This document shows positions 1 through 8,258 of a stretch of 21,683 nt of DNA, in pieces. The stretch is taken from assembly GCA_964468755.1 (NCBI GenBank), contig CAYXWH010000031.1:1-21683 (forward strand), in the 5' to 3' direction. Source of the stretch: CAYXWH01 sp964468755 (GTDB lineage: Bacteria; Chloroflexota; Dehalococcoidia; Dehalococcoidales; RBG-16-60-22). The position numbers were made by a program, and so were the translations under genes. Within the stretch, counting starts at the first letter, position 1. Every line of letters begins with the position of its first letter. The notes below the pieces were generated by a model. That model made no database searches. It was not told where the DNA came from and was given only the letters and a program-made list of their open reading frames with translations.

Positions 1-1
1 A

Positions 2-91
2 GCCTATCTCTCCGGTAAACTGACTGACTACGAGTACCCGGAAGAAAAGGTCAAAGAGGCACTGGCTAATCTGCCCAAGGTATCAGCCTGA
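2..91 (+). CDS. 3' end of an unidentified gene (partial)
   Basis: An open frame enters from the left edge and stops at TGA 89-91, giving 29 residues ending in KEALANLPKVSA. The composition (charged, YPEEKVKEAL helix-like tail) and the intrinsic-terminator hairpin 60 bases downstream support a real gene end. The piece is too short to assign to a family. Confidence 0.5.
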   Translation, partial: AYLSGKLTDYEYPEEKVKEALANLPKVSA

Positions 92-150
92 ATTGGCTGC
101 GGCACCGGTTGTCGCACCAAATCCGGTAGAACCAACTCGTTAAACTGGAT

Positions 151-175
151 GTGCCCCCTCTTCACGAGGGGGCAC
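151..175 (+). terminator. Hairpin terminator after the left-edge gene
   Basis: A perfect 10-bp stem (GTGCCCCCTC at 151-160 with GAGGGGGCAC at 166-175) closes a 5-base loop and is followed by AATTCTTG. The stem is strong but the T tract is weak. It separates the left-edge gene from the protease promoter that starts a few bases later. Confidence 0.6.
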
Positions 176-180
176 AATTC

Positions 181-209
181 TTGTCCGACTTCTGGCAAGG
201 TGCTACAAT
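181..209 (+). promoter_or_regulatory. Promoter of the HtrA-like protease, placing the start codon at or near the transcript 5' end
   Basis: A -35 box TTGTCC (181-186) and a -10 box TACAAT (204-209) are separated by 17 bases, and a TG one base before the -10 makes it an extended -10. Transcription should begin around 215-217. The start codon is either TTG 215 or ATG 221, so the leader is zero to a few bases and there is no room for a Shine-Dalgarno site. Confidence 0.55.
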
Positions 210-220
210 AATAGTTGATA

Positions 221-1366
221 ATGAAAAAACTGAACCCTACATATTTCGCCGTTTCACTTATTCTTGTCCTGTTACTCATACTGTTTGCCAGCTGTTCCTG
301 CGTGATTACCACCACGCCTTCACCCAGCCCGTCGCCGGCACCGGCAATTACCCCGGTGCCCACTCCTGCCCCGAGCCCCATCAACCCCGAATGGATACCG
401 CCATCTGCGGATAATCAAACCGAGGCACTCCCCAGCATCGCCGATGTCGTTGCCGAAGTAAAACCTGCCGTGGTCGCTATTACCACCGAGGTTATCGCCC
501 GGGACTTTTTCAACCGACCCTTCACCCAGGAAGGCGCCGGCTCGGGGTGGATTCTGGATGAGAACGGCATCATCGTAACCAACAATCACGTGGTGGAAAA
601 TGCCAACACCATTACCATAACTCTTGACGACGGCAGCACCTATACCGTCGGCAGCGACTCTATCTTCACCGACCGCCTGAATGACCTGGCTATCCTCAAG
701 GTTGATGCCCGGAACCTGCCTGCCCTTGAGATAGGCGATTCCGCCCAGCTCAGGGTTGGCGACTGGGTAGTCGCTATCGGTAATGCCCTGGGTCAGGGAA
801 TAAGGGCTACTGAGGGAATTGTCAGCCGGAAGAAGGTCTCGTTACCGGTGTCCCAGGGACAAACGCTGTACGACCTTATTGAGACCAGCGCTGCCATCAA
901 TCCGGGCAACAGCGGCGGTCCCCTGGTCAATATGACCGGTGAGGTAATCGGCATCACCAGCGCCAAGATTGCCACCATCGGCGTAGAGGGTATGGGCTAC
1001 GCCATCAGCGCGGAGGCCACCATGCCTATCATCCAGCAGCTGGTCAACAATGGCTACGTGGTGCGCCCCTGGCTCGGCGTAGGGCTCTACACTGTCGACC
1101 AGATAGCCATAGCCCAGTATAACCTGTCAGTGGACAGAGGATCGCTTGTCCTCCAGGTCGTGCCCGGCAGTCCCGCCGACCAGACAGGACTGCGTGAAGG
1201 CGATGTGATTCTCAGCTTCGCCGGTCAGGAAATAGCCAATGTTGATGAACTGACTCGAGCCATACACTCGACCGAAATCGGGGAGACGGTGGAAATAATC
1301 TACCAGCGAGGTGACAACCGAAACACCACCACGATAACCGCCGCCGAAAGCCCGCCGCCACCCTAA
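221..1366 (+). CDS. HtrA/DegP-like trypsin-family serine protease with one PDZ domain, probable lipoprotein
   Basis: This is an extracytoplasmic quality-control protease. Numbering from TTG 215, residues 5-27 form a hydrophobic signal segment ending in FASC, a plausible though imperfect lipobox with Cys27. A Pro/Ser/Ala-rich tether spans about 35-63. The trypsin-like domain (about 75-280) has the full triad: His125 in TNNHVV, Asp157 in NDLAILKV and Ser233 in GNSGGPL. One PDZ domain follows (about 285-375, GLREGDVIL) and the end is SPPPP. The size fits single-PDZ HtrA proteins. I prefer ATG 221 (MKKLNP) over TTG 215, but the promoter geometry allows either. The stop lies one base from the end of convergent ileS, so no separate terminator fits between them. 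Confidence 0.9.
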   Translation: MKKLNPTYFAVSLILVLLLILFASCSCVITTTPSPSPSPAPAITPVPTPAPSPINPEWIPPSADNQTEALPSIADVVAEVKPAVVAITTEVIARDFFNRPFTQEGAGSGWILDENGIIVTNNHVVENANTITITLDDGSTYTVGSDSIFTDRLNDLAILKVDARNLPALEIGDSAQLRVGDWVVAIGNALGQGIRATEGIVSRKKVSLPVSQGQTLYDLIETSAAINPGNSGGPLVNMTGEVIGITSAKIATIGVEGMGYAISAEATMPIIQQLVNNGYVVRPWLGVGLYTVDQIAIAQYNLSVDRGSLVLQVVPGSPADQTGLREGDVILSFAGQEIANVDELTRAIHSTEIGETVEIIYQRGDNRNTTTITAAESPPPP

Positions 1367-1367
1367 T

Positions 1368-4300
1368 CTAATCCAGCTTCCTCACCCCGAGTAGTATCTG
1401 GTAGCCACTGAGCTGGTACTGTTCCGTAAAAGCACCTTCGTCCGGCACTCCGGATACGAGTTGTTGCGACAGTGTTTCCTGTTTCACATAGTCGGCAAAG
1501 TCCGTCATAACCTGACCCACGTAGTTATCACCCTGATAGTAGGTGACAATGTGGTCGGCAATATCAAAGCCGGCGGAACGGCGCATGGTCTGCAAGCGAT
1601 GGACAATCTCACGGGCCATTCCCTCGGCAGCCAGTTCCGGGGTAATCTCCGTATCCAGCATCACCGTTACCTCACCCTCATCGATTGACGGCCACGCCAC
1701 TTCCGGGGTCTCTCCGACAATCTCCAGTTCCTTCACATTTACCTCTTCCAGTATCTGAGGCACCAGTGGCTCAAGACCCCGGCGTTGACTCCCCGAACCT
1801 GCCTTGACCAGTAGCTTGTGGAGCGGCTGGCGCACCTTGATGCCAGCCTGGCTCCGCACCGCCCGCCCCAGACTGGACACCTTCATTGCCAGGCGGGTAC
1901 CGACCATCAACTGCCCGTCAATCCGGCTCTTATCGGCGAGCGGAAAGTCCGCCAGGTGAACACTGGGCGGTGCCTCCGCAGAAACGGAAACCACCAGGTT
2001 CCGGTACATTGCTTCGGCCAGGAACGGGGTAAACGGTGCCATTAACTTGGCCAGCGTTACCAGGCAATGGTACAGCGTTTTATACGCGGAAATCTTGTCA
2101 GTATCATTCTCGCTCTTCCAGAACCGGCGACGGCTCCTCCGCACGTACCAGTTGGACAGTCCATCCACAAAGTCCTCTATCTTCCTCCCCGCATCGGTGG
2201 GATTGTAGTGCTCCAGCGCCGAGTCCACGTCGTCAATCAGCTGATTGAGCTCGGAGAGTATCCACCGGTCAAGCCCCGATTCCGGCGAATATTCCTCCGC
2301 CGAATCAGGAACAAACCGGTCAATAGTGGCATAGGTCACGAAGAACGAATACACGTTCCACAAAGTCAGCAGGAAGCGGCGAAGGGCTTCGGCGACCTGC
2401 TTTTCATTGAAACGGCGCACGTTGCCCGGCGGCGTGGCGGTAAACAGGTACCAGCGCAGGGCATCGGCTCCGTGCTTGTTGATTACCGCCCACGGCTCGA
2501 CCACATTCCCCTTCGCCTTGCTCATCTTCTCCCCCTGGGCATCAAGGATATGCCCCAGGCAGATAACGTTGCGGTAACAGGGACGGTCAAACAGCAGGGT
2601 GGAGATGGCGTGCAGACTGTAAAACCAGCCTCGGGTCTGGTCTACCGCCTCAGAGATATAATCCGCCGGAAAACGCCCGTCTTCAAGCAGGGTCTTATTC
2701 TCAGCGGGATAGTGGTGCTGGGCAATCGACATGGCTCCGGAATCGAACCAGCAGTCAATAACCTCCGGCACCCGCCTCATGGTACCACCACATCTGGGAC
2801 AGTCGAAGCTCACCTCGTCAACATAGGGGCGGTGCAAATCGAGCGGCTCCCGGAAACCGCTGAAACCGGGCTTCGCCTGAAGCTCATCAATCCCACCGAT
2901 GCACTCATAATTATCACACGACTCACAGCGCCACACCGGCAGCGGCGTCCCCCAGTAGCGCTCCCGGGAGAATGCCCAGTCGACATTGTTCTCCAGCCAG
3001 TCGCCGAACCTCCCGTACTTGATATGTTCCGGGTACCAGTTTATCTCAGCATTGCCGGAAATGAGACGGTCTTTCGCCGCCGTAGTCCGGATATACCAGG
3101 TTTCCTTGGCATAGTAGAGGAGCGGCGATTCACAGCGCCAGCAAAACGGGTAGGTGTGGCGTATTGTCTCACTGCGGAAAAGCAGGTTCTTTTTCTTCAG
3201 CTCTTCAAGTACCAGCGGGTCGGCTTCCTTGACAAACTTCCCCGAGAAGGGGTAGTTGCCGATAACCTGACCCTGCAGATCAACCGTGTGGACAAAATCC
3301 AGTCCCTCTTCCTTACCTGCCTCGTAGTCAACCTCGCCGTAAGCCGGTGCCATGTGGACAATCCCGGTACCGTCCTCCAGAGATACAAAATCGGTAGCGA
3401 TCACCCGGTAGGTCAGCCGGTCGTCAGATTCCTGCACAGGAAGTTCCGACTGCCCCTGAAACCTCCGGCGCTCCACCCCGAAGTGATGAGGATTAAACAG
3501 CGGTTCATATGCCACACCAACCAGTTTTACTCCCTCACTCTTAGCCACCACCTGGTATTCATCAAGTCCCACTGCTGGCAACAGTGTTGACGCCATAATC
3601 AGGTACTCTGCTCCCATGTCCACTACCGCATACTCGGCATCAGCCGCCACCGCCAGCGCCGTATTGCCGGGCAGAGTCCAGGGAGTGGTCGTCCATGCCA
3701 GCAGATAAGCCGGCTTGTCTCCGGGCAGACTGTCCAATCCGTTCATCACCTTGAACTTTATGTAAACAGATGGGTCTTCTGTATCGTCCTGGTAACCCTG
3801 GGCGACTTCATGGGAGCTGAGTGACGTGCCGCAGCGGGGGCAGTGCGGGGTTACCTTATACCCCTGATAAACCAGGCCCTTGTCCCACATCTGCTTTATC
3901 GCCCACCAGACGCTCTCGATATAGCTGTTCTCCATGGTGATATAGGGGTGCTCCAGGTCAACCCAGAAGCCGATACGCTCGGTCATCGCCTTCCATTCCT
4001 TGAGATACCGGAAGACGCTCTCCCGACAGCGGGCATTAAACCGGTCAATACCATAGCTCTCAATCTGCGCCTTACCGGAGAAACCCAACTCCCGCTCCAC
4101 TTCCAGTTCCACCGGCAGACCATGGGTATCCCAGCCGGCAATGCGAGGCGCATAATAGCCCTTCATCACCTTATAGCGGGGAATAATATCCTTAAAGATA
4201 CGAGCCAGCACATGATGAATCCCCGGGTTCCCGTTCGCTGTTGGCGGCCCCTCATAAAACACAAAGCGGTGACCACCCCGGCGGGATTCAACACTCTGCT

Positions 4301-4385
4301 GGAAAATGCCGTTACGCTTCCACCAGTCGAGTATCTCCTCCTCAAGCTGAGGAAAATTTACCCGACTGCTCACCGGTTGGAACAT
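1368..4385 (-). CDS. ileS: Isoleucyl-tRNA synthetase
   Basis: This class I synthetase charges tRNA-Ile in the cytoplasm. Counting from the upstream ATG at 4403, the HIGH-type signature is the variant GIHH (residues 61-64) after PPTANGNP, which I associate with one branch of bacterial IleRS. The CP1 editing domain includes TTTPWTLPGN (238-247), the second signature is KMSKA (626-630), and Cys pairs occur at CPRC (188-191), CWRC (421-424), CESC (493-496) and CPRC (535-538), consistent with zinc binding. The C-terminal anticodon-binding region is full length. I place the start at ATG 4385 because GGAGGAG lies 9 bases upstream; ATG 4403 would add six residues and has no ribosome site. It is preceded by a T-box leader. 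Confidence 0.96.
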   Translation of the reverse strand: MFQPVSSRVNFPQLEEEILDWWKRNGIFQQSVESRRGGHRFVFYEGPPTANGNPGIHHVLARIFKDIIPRYKVMKGYYAPRIAGWDTHGLPVELEVERELGFSGKAQIESYGIDRFNARCRESVFRYLKEWKAMTERIGFWVDLEHPYITMENSYIESVWWAIKQMWDKGLVYQGYKVTPHCPRCGTSLSSHEVAQGYQDDTEDPSVYIKFKVMNGLDSLPGDKPAYLLAWTTTPWTLPGNTALAVAADAEYAVVDMGAEYLIMASTLLPAVGLDEYQVVAKSEGVKLVGVAYEPLFNPHHFGVERRRFQGQSELPVQESDDRLTYRVIATDFVSLEDGTGIVHMAPAYGEVDYEAGKEEGLDFVHTVDLQGQVIGNYPFSGKFVKEADPLVLEELKKKNLLFRSETIRHTYPFCWRCESPLLYYAKETWYIRTTAAKDRLISGNAEINWYPEHIKYGRFGDWLENNVDWAFSRERYWGTPLPVWRCESCDNYECIGGIDELQAKPGFSGFREPLDLHRPYVDEVSFDCPRCGGTMRRVPEVIDCWFDSGAMSIAQHHYPAENKTLLEDGRFPADYISEAVDQTRGWFYSLHAISTLLFDRPCYRNVICLGHILDAQGEKMSKAKGNVVEPWAVINKHGADALRWYLFTATPPGNVRRFNEKQVAEALRRFLLTLWNVYSFFVTYATIDRFVPDSAEEYSPESGLDRWILSELNQLIDDVDSALEHYNPTDAGRKIEDFVDGLSNWYVRRSRRRFWKSENDTDKISAYKTLYHCLVTLAKLMAPFTPFLAEAMYRNLVVSVSAEAPPSVHLADFPLADKSRIDGQLMVGTRLAMKVSSLGRAVRSQAGIKVRQPLHKLLVKAGSGSQRRGLEPLVPQILEEVNVKELEIVGETPEVAWPSIDEGEVTVMLDTEITPELAAEGMAREIVHRLQTMRRSAGFDIADHIVTYYQGDNYVGQVMTDFADYVKQETLSQQLVSGVPDEGAFTEQYQLSGYQILLGVRKLD

Positions 4386-4691
4386 ATTCCCGAGCTCCTC
4401 CATATAATAAAAATTCCCGCCCTATAGGGACGGGACTTCTTTCCCCGCGGTACCACCCTATTTCCCCTACCCTCAGGCAGGGGCACTCGTTCAGGACACA
4501 TCATTACGATTATGCCCTCGTCACGGATAACGGCTGACGGTACCGACCAAGCCTACTGGGTAGCTTGCTGGCTACCGTTCGGTTGGCGGCTCGGGAGGGA
4601 TTTTCCAGGAGCGGACACATCTGCTCACACCACACCAGACTCGCTGGGCATCCGATATTTCCCGTACTCTTCTCCGTCTTCGCCTTTTTAC
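4386..4691 (-). promoter_or_regulatory. T-box leader (tRNA-Ile-sensing riboswitch) of ileS
   Basis: On the minus strand the invariant T-box antiterminator motif AGGGTGGTACCGCGG is present (complement of 4445-4459). Downstream is a terminator hairpin. Upstream, the stem I region shows an AGAAGAGTA element, a candidate Ile specifier ATC and GCGAGTC...GGTGTGAGC, which resemble conserved stem I parts. In T-boxes, uncharged tRNA pairs with the specifier and the UGGN bulge, stabilising the antiterminator and allowing read-through. The presence of a terminator indicates transcriptional control. The specifier assignment is inferred from the downstream gene; the exact 5' end is approximate. Confidence 0.88.
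4406..4434 (-). terminator. T-box terminator hairpin in front of ileS
   Basis: On the minus strand, TCCCGTCCC pairs with GGGCGGGA across a TATA loop with one bulged T, followed by TTTTTATTAT. It is the OFF structure of the T-box and lies about 20 bases upstream of the ileS ribosome site. Confidence 0.75.
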
Positions 4692-4697
4692 CTTAAG

Positions 4698-4726
4698 AAG
4701 GTAGCATAATTCGCCGGTTAAATCAA
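4698..4726 (-). promoter_or_regulatory. Candidate promoter for the ileS T-box transcript
   Basis: On the minus strand TTGATT (complement of 4721-4726) and TACCTT (complement of 4698-4703) are 17 bases apart. The -35 box lies in a perfect 6-bp hairpin (CCGGTT 4714-4719, AACCGG 4725-4730) just after the jag stop, which may act as a weak terminator for the upstream operon. The -10 match is moderate. Confidence 0.35.
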
Positions 4727-4733
4727 CCGGGGC

Positions 4734-5228
4734 TTACTTGGGTAGAATCACTACCTTGCGTGCCTCGCCAACTCCGGTACTCTCGGTAGTCACCTGCGGT
4801 TCATCAGCCAGAGCCAGGTGGATAATACGCCGCTCAAAGGCGGGCATTGGTTCCAGGGTAAACGGCACCTTCCTGGCGATCACCCGCTCTGCCATTCTCC
4901 ATGCCAGCGCCCGCAGTGCCTCACACCGCCGACGTTTATAACCGCCCACATCAACCATGATGGGCAGACTCGTTTGCGTCTTATGACAGGTGATAAGCCT
5001 GACGACATACTGGATGCAGGCGAGGGTTTGTCCACGACGGCCAATCAATATACCCAGGTCCTCACCATCGATATCAAGAGTAATGCAATCTTCCGTCGCT
5101 TCCAGACCTTCCACGGGAAAGCCAGATGAAATTGAAACGGACCCCGGCATTTCCAGCAGGTCCAGAAGTGTCTCCAAGACATTCCTTGCCTCTTCAGCAA
5201 TTCCCGCCTGTTCCGCTGGCATCTCCAT
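4734..5228 (-). CDS. jag: KhpB/Jag-type RNA-binding protein (KH + R3H)
   Basis: This is a cytoplasmic RNA-binding protein of the family encoded next to yidC in many bacteria. A KH domain is marked by the GILIGRRGQTL loop (about 58-68), and an R3H domain by ERRIIHLAL (about 131-139). The usual N-terminal Jag_N domain is absent; the protein starts with about 30 acidic, helical residues. At 164 residues it is short for the family. The ribosome site AAGGAG lies about 10 bases before ATG 5228. It follows yidC by 56 bases on the same strand, as in the common rpmH-rnpA-yidD-yidC-jag order. Confidence 0.9.
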   Translation of the reverse strand: MEMPAEQAGIAEEARNVLETLLDLLEMPGSVSISSGFPVEGLEATEDCITLDIDGEDLGILIGRRGQTLACIQYVVRLITCHKTQTSLPIMVDVGGYKRRRCEALRALAWRMAERVIARKVPFTLEPMPAFERRIIHLALADEPQVTTESTGVGEARKVVILPK

Positions 5229-5284
5229 TGCCCATTATCTCCTTGACTTAATCTAGTCCCGTGGCACCACCCACGACACCCGGA

Positions 5285-6211
5285 CTACTTCTTCTTCCGT
5301 CGTGGCTTGGCTCTGTCCCGCCCCGGCTGGTATTTCGTCTTGCTCAACCTGGCAAGGTAGTCCTTGCCCGGCTCCCCCTTCTCCGGTTCATCAGTAGTAA
5401 TCGTGATATCCGCTCCGGAATCCGCCGACGATTTCTGCTCCGACTGCGTAATAAGCTTCCGGTACTGCTTATCTCCACCAGCACCAGATGGCTTCCTGCC
5501 TAACATAGGAGCCAGCCCTCCCCATCCGGTTACATAATACTGCATAATGATTCTCACGACACTCGATGTCACCCAGAACAACGCCAGACCACTGGGAAAA
5601 GAAATCGCCAGCAAGGTAAACATCAGTGGCATCATCCAGAGCATCATCTGGCTCTGTTGCCGCTGCCTGGGGTCAGCCGACATGGGTGTCGACATCTTCT
5701 GCTGCAACCACATGGTGACCCCGACCATGATAGCCAGAAACATATCAGGTTTGTCCAGATTTAACCAGAGGAAATCATTGCCCAGTGGTAACATAGCATA
5801 TACCACCGGCCAGTCATAAAGATACCGCGACAGGTTGAGTAGACCCTCCGGGGCAACCGCCAGTGAGAGTATGACCGACTGATAGAGGGCTATCCAGACC
5901 GGCATCTGGATTAACAGGGGTAACAGGCATCCAGTAGGGCTCATGCCGGATTCCTTATACAACCTCATCTGCTCCTGGGCCAGCTTTTGCTTGTCCTTGG
6001 CATACTTCTTTTGAAGTTCCTGGAGCTTGGGCTGGAGGTCCTGCATCGCCTTGGACGCCCGCATCTGCTTTAAGCTTAACGGCAGAATTATCAGGTTGAC
6101 AATAATGGTCAGGGCAATAATCGCCAGCCCGAAACTATCCGCCATATAGTGAGACAGCACGATGAGAACGTTTATCACCGGCTGCTGAATAATTAACTCC
6201 CAGGGATTCAA
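5285..6211 (-). CDS. yidC: Membrane protein insertase YidC/Oxa1
   Basis: This protein inserts and folds inner-membrane proteins, alone or with SecYEG. The 308-residue form lacks the large periplasmic P1 domain of Gram-negative YidC and resembles the short Gram-positive type. The first membrane segment (about 25-48) is followed by the charged cytoplasmic hairpin KQMRASKAMQDLQPKLQELQ and KKYAKDKQKLAQEQMRLYKE, then the GCLLPLLIQMPVWIALYQ segment and further membrane helices to about 230. The tail is long, hydrophilic and strongly basic at the end (KPRRKKK), as expected for ribosome contact. It begins 11 bases after the PQQ lipoprotein gene ends, so the two are almost certainly cotranscribed. Confidence 0.94.
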   Translation of the reverse strand: MNPWELIIQQPVINVLIVLSHYMADSFGLAIIALTIIVNLIILPLSLKQMRASKAMQDLQPKLQELQKKYAKDKQKLAQEQMRLYKESGMSPTGCLLPLLIQMPVWIALYQSVILSLAVAPEGLLNLSRYLYDWPVVYAMLPLGNDFLWLNLDKPDMFLAIMVGVTMWLQQKMSTPMSADPRQRQQSQMMLWMMPLMFTLLAISFPSGLALFWVTSSVVRIIMQYYVTGWGGLAPMLGRKPSGAGGDKQYRKLITQSEQKSSADSGADITITTDEPEKGEPGKDYLARLSKTKYQPGRDRAKPRRKKK

Positions 6212-6222
6212 TAGAACCTACC

Positions 6223-7380
6223 TCAATCCTTACTTTCCAATGATACGGACATTAATACGGCACCCGTCTCAGCATTGACCCGGTGCAACGTCAGGTCCGG
6301 CGTGTGGATATAGACCACGCCGTTATTGATAGTGAGGGAACCGTATACCTCGGCTTCAACAGCCGCCAGCTGCCCTATCTCATTACTTGCGGTGTCCAGT
6401 CTATAGATCACGCCCTCACGGGAAGCAAAGACTATGGCACCATTGAGTGCCACCGGCGACGAGGCAACCGGGCTTCCCAGATCAAACTCGGCGACTTTAT
6501 CACCACTGTCAGCCTGCAGGGCGTAGACCTTTCCGTCAAGACATCCTACATAGATAGTGGTATCATTCACCACCGGCTTTGCCCAGAACCAGTTACTTCC
6601 CATAAATTGCCACTTCATACTGCCATCGGCAACGTCGACCGCGTAGAAATGACGGTCAAAAGAACCGATGTATACCGTACTGCCGTCAACCAGTGGCGTG
6701 GCGGCAATTGCCCCTTCCGAGGTAAATTCCCATATCAAGCTGCCATCACCGGCATCGAGGGTATAGAGCTTATTATCAAAGGAGCCGATATAAACCCTGC
6801 CATCGGCAATCGTCGGGGTTGACCATACCTTATCGCCGGTCTGAAACTCCCACTGCCAATCGCCGGTAGCTGCGTCCAAGGCATAGACCTTACCGTCAGA
6901 ACCGCCAAAATACACATTTTCCCCATCAGTCGCCACTCCACTCACAATGGGTTCAAGGTAACCTTCGCGGGGATACACCCACCTCACCCCCAGTGAATCG
7001 GTGTTATAGGCATAAACCTTGCCATTATACGCGCTGATGTAAACCAGTTCCCCGGCTATTGCCGGAGTCCCATAAATGGCCACTTTGGCCGCACCGGCAC
7101 CACAACCCCCACCAAGAGTGGGGGCACAGCCAAAACCACCGGACTGAGATGATACCTTAAGCTGCTCTGACCACTGGCGGCCCTCATCAACCATATTAAC
7201 GGCCACCAGTCTGCCTTCCTTGGAGCCAACAAACAGGGTATCACCGGATACTGCCCCACCCGACCAGCCGATCGGCTGCAAACCCTGCACGCAGGCCAGA
7301 CCGCCAATACCTACCATGAGGAGTGCCAGCACCAGGAGCATTACGGTAATTGCGCGGCGTTTGTTTTGTCTCAAATACAT
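6223..7380 (-). CDS. PQQ-like beta-propeller lipoprotein (BamB-like fold)
   Basis: A basic N-terminus (MYLRQNKRRA) and a hydrophobic stretch lead to GLAC, a candidate lipobox with Cys30, so the product is probably exported and lipid-anchored. The rest is about seven propeller blades at about 40-residue spacing, each with a GKVYAL-type strand followed by DAATGDWQWEF-like closure (near 120, 163, 203, 243, 283, 323 and 365). A Gly-rich insert with two cysteines (GGFGCAPTLGGGCGAG, 81-96) interrupts the first blade. This repeat family includes PQQ enzymes and the non-enzymatic scaffold BamB. No catalytic residues are evident, so a scaffold role is more likely. It sits between yidD and yidC. AAAGGAA precedes the ATG. 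Confidence 0.85.
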   Translation of the reverse strand: MYLRQNKRRAITVMLLVLALLMVGIGGLACVQGLQPIGWSGGAVSGDTLFVGSKEGRLVAVNMVDEGRQWSEQLKVSSQSGGFGCAPTLGGGCGAGAAKVAIYGTPAIAGELVYISAYNGKVYAYNTDSLGVRWVYPREGYLEPIVSGVATDGENVYFGGSDGKVYALDAATGDWQWEFQTGDKVWSTPTIADGRVYIGSFDNKLYTLDAGDGSLIWEFTSEGAIAATPLVDGSTVYIGSFDRHFYAVDVADGSMKWQFMGSNWFWAKPVVNDTTIYVGCLDGKVYALQADSGDKVAEFDLGSPVASSPVALNGAIVFASREGVIYRLDTASNEIGQLAAVEAEVYGSLTINNGVVYIHTPDLTLHRVNAETGAVLMSVSLESKD

Positions 7381-7477
7381 TTATTCCTTTCCCCGGAATA
7401 CGTCTCTATGGCTATTAGAGAACTGAAGCGACCACACTGATACACAATTCTCTCATAATAACAAATACGGTCAGGCA

Positions 7478-7687
7478 TTACGGCACCGGGTCATAACCGC
7501 CGGGATTCAAGGGATGACAACGGGCCAAACGCCTCATCCCGAGCCAGATTCCCCGGAAAATACCAAACTTGGCGATAGCTTCATAGGTATATTGAGAGCA
7601 ACTGGGAACAAAACGGCAGGATGGTGGCATAACCCGCGATATCGTCATCTGATACAGCCTAATTAGTTCCAGGGCTAATGTTTTCAT
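7478..7687 (-). CDS. yidD: Membrane protein insertion efficiency factor YidD
   Basis: This small amphipathic membrane-associated protein helps YidC-dependent insertion. The 69 residues carry the family pattern: RLYQMTIS, PPSCRFVPSCSQYTYEAI with three conserved cysteines, GMRRLARCHP and the C-terminal NPGGYDPVP. The length is typical. Its first 29 bases overlap the end of rnpA in another frame, suggesting translational coupling. The ribosome site (GGGGAAAC) is weak. Confidence 0.95.
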   Translation of the reverse strand: MKTLALELIRLYQMTISRVMPPSCRFVPSCSQYTYEAIAKFGIFRGIWLGMRRLARCHPLNPGGYDPVP

Positions 7688-8033
7688 GTTTCCCCACTAA
7701 TAACCCGGCACGCAGCAACAACCCGCTCACTGACTTCTCCAGCTCAGCATAAGTAGTACCTGCTGCCGCAATACGGGCAATGAAGATAATATCCCACCCC
7801 GGCTGCAACGGCGTCTGTCTCACTATTTCACGAAGCACCCGCTTCACCCGGTTCCTTACCACTGCCTTACCCAACCGCCTCCCTACTGAAAATCCGCATC
7901 TTGACCAGTCAAGACCGTTGGGTAAAGCCTTCATTACCAATGACCTATTCGCCCAAGAACTGCCTTTGGTATAAACTGATCCGTACTGCTCCGTCTTGGT
8001 CAGGTACTGTTCTCCCCTCACTACTACCACCAT
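7659..8033 (-). CDS. rnpA: Ribonuclease P protein component
   Basis: This is the protein subunit of RNase P, which supports 5' maturation of tRNAs by binding the catalytic RNA. The RNR signature RNRVKRVLRE is at about 81-90, preceded by GFSVGRRLGKAVV and followed by WDIIFIAR. Its length is 124 residues. The start is uncertain: an in-frame stop lies four codons upstream of ATG 8033, and GTG 8021 (VRGEQYL) would match the usual N-terminus better, but neither has a clear ribosome site. It starts 19 bases after the rpmH stop. Confidence 0.92.
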   Translation of the reverse strand: MVVVVRGEQYLTKTEQYGSVYTKGSSWANRSLVMKALPNGLDWSRCGFSVGRRLGKAVVRNRVKRVLREIVRQTPLQPGWDIIFIARIAAAGTTYAELEKSVSGLLLRAGLLVGKHENISPGTN

Positions 8034-8052
8034 TACCCAGCCCGATTACCGT

Positions 8053-8193
8053 TCACACCACGGTCAACTGTTTGCGGCCTTTCTGCCGTCTTGATTTCAA
8101 GACAGCACGTCCGCCTCGGCTGCTCATCCGTGCCCGAAAGCCATGCTCGCGCTTCCGGGGAATACGCTTCGGTTGATATGTTCTCTTCGGCAC
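8053..8193 (-). CDS. rpmH: 50S ribosomal protein L34
   Basis: The frame from GTG 8193 to TGA 8053 encodes 46 residues starting VPKRTYQPKRIPRKREHGF and including SRGGRAVLKSRRQKGRK, the near-invariant L34 sequence. AGGGAG lies 5 bases upstream of the GTG. The rpmH-rnpA pair is nearly universal. Upstream, a short hairpin (GCGG 8241-8244 with CCGC 8250-8253) followed on the minus strand by TTATTTTG may partly terminate the rpsR transcript. No DnaA-box cluster or dnaA is present here, although rpmH often flanks them. Confidence 0.96.
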   Translation of the reverse strand: MPKRTYQPKRIPRKREHGFRARMSSRGGRAVLKSRRQKGRKQLTVV

Positions 8194-8258
8194 TCTAACT
8201 CCCTAAACAATACACAATCTTGGCTAAACAAAATAAGAATGCGGAAATACCGCCCTAT

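Noticed and set aside
2067..3590. Long open frame antisense to ileS
   Set aside because: The minus-strand frame is a full synthetase with all motifs; the 507-residue plus-strand frame has no recognisable protein character and mirrors GC-rich codon positions.
8194..8258. Possible replication origin upstream of rpmH
   Set aside because: rpmH often lies near dnaA and the origin, but this 65-base gap has no DnaA-box cluster and is preceded by rpsR; nothing supports an origin here.
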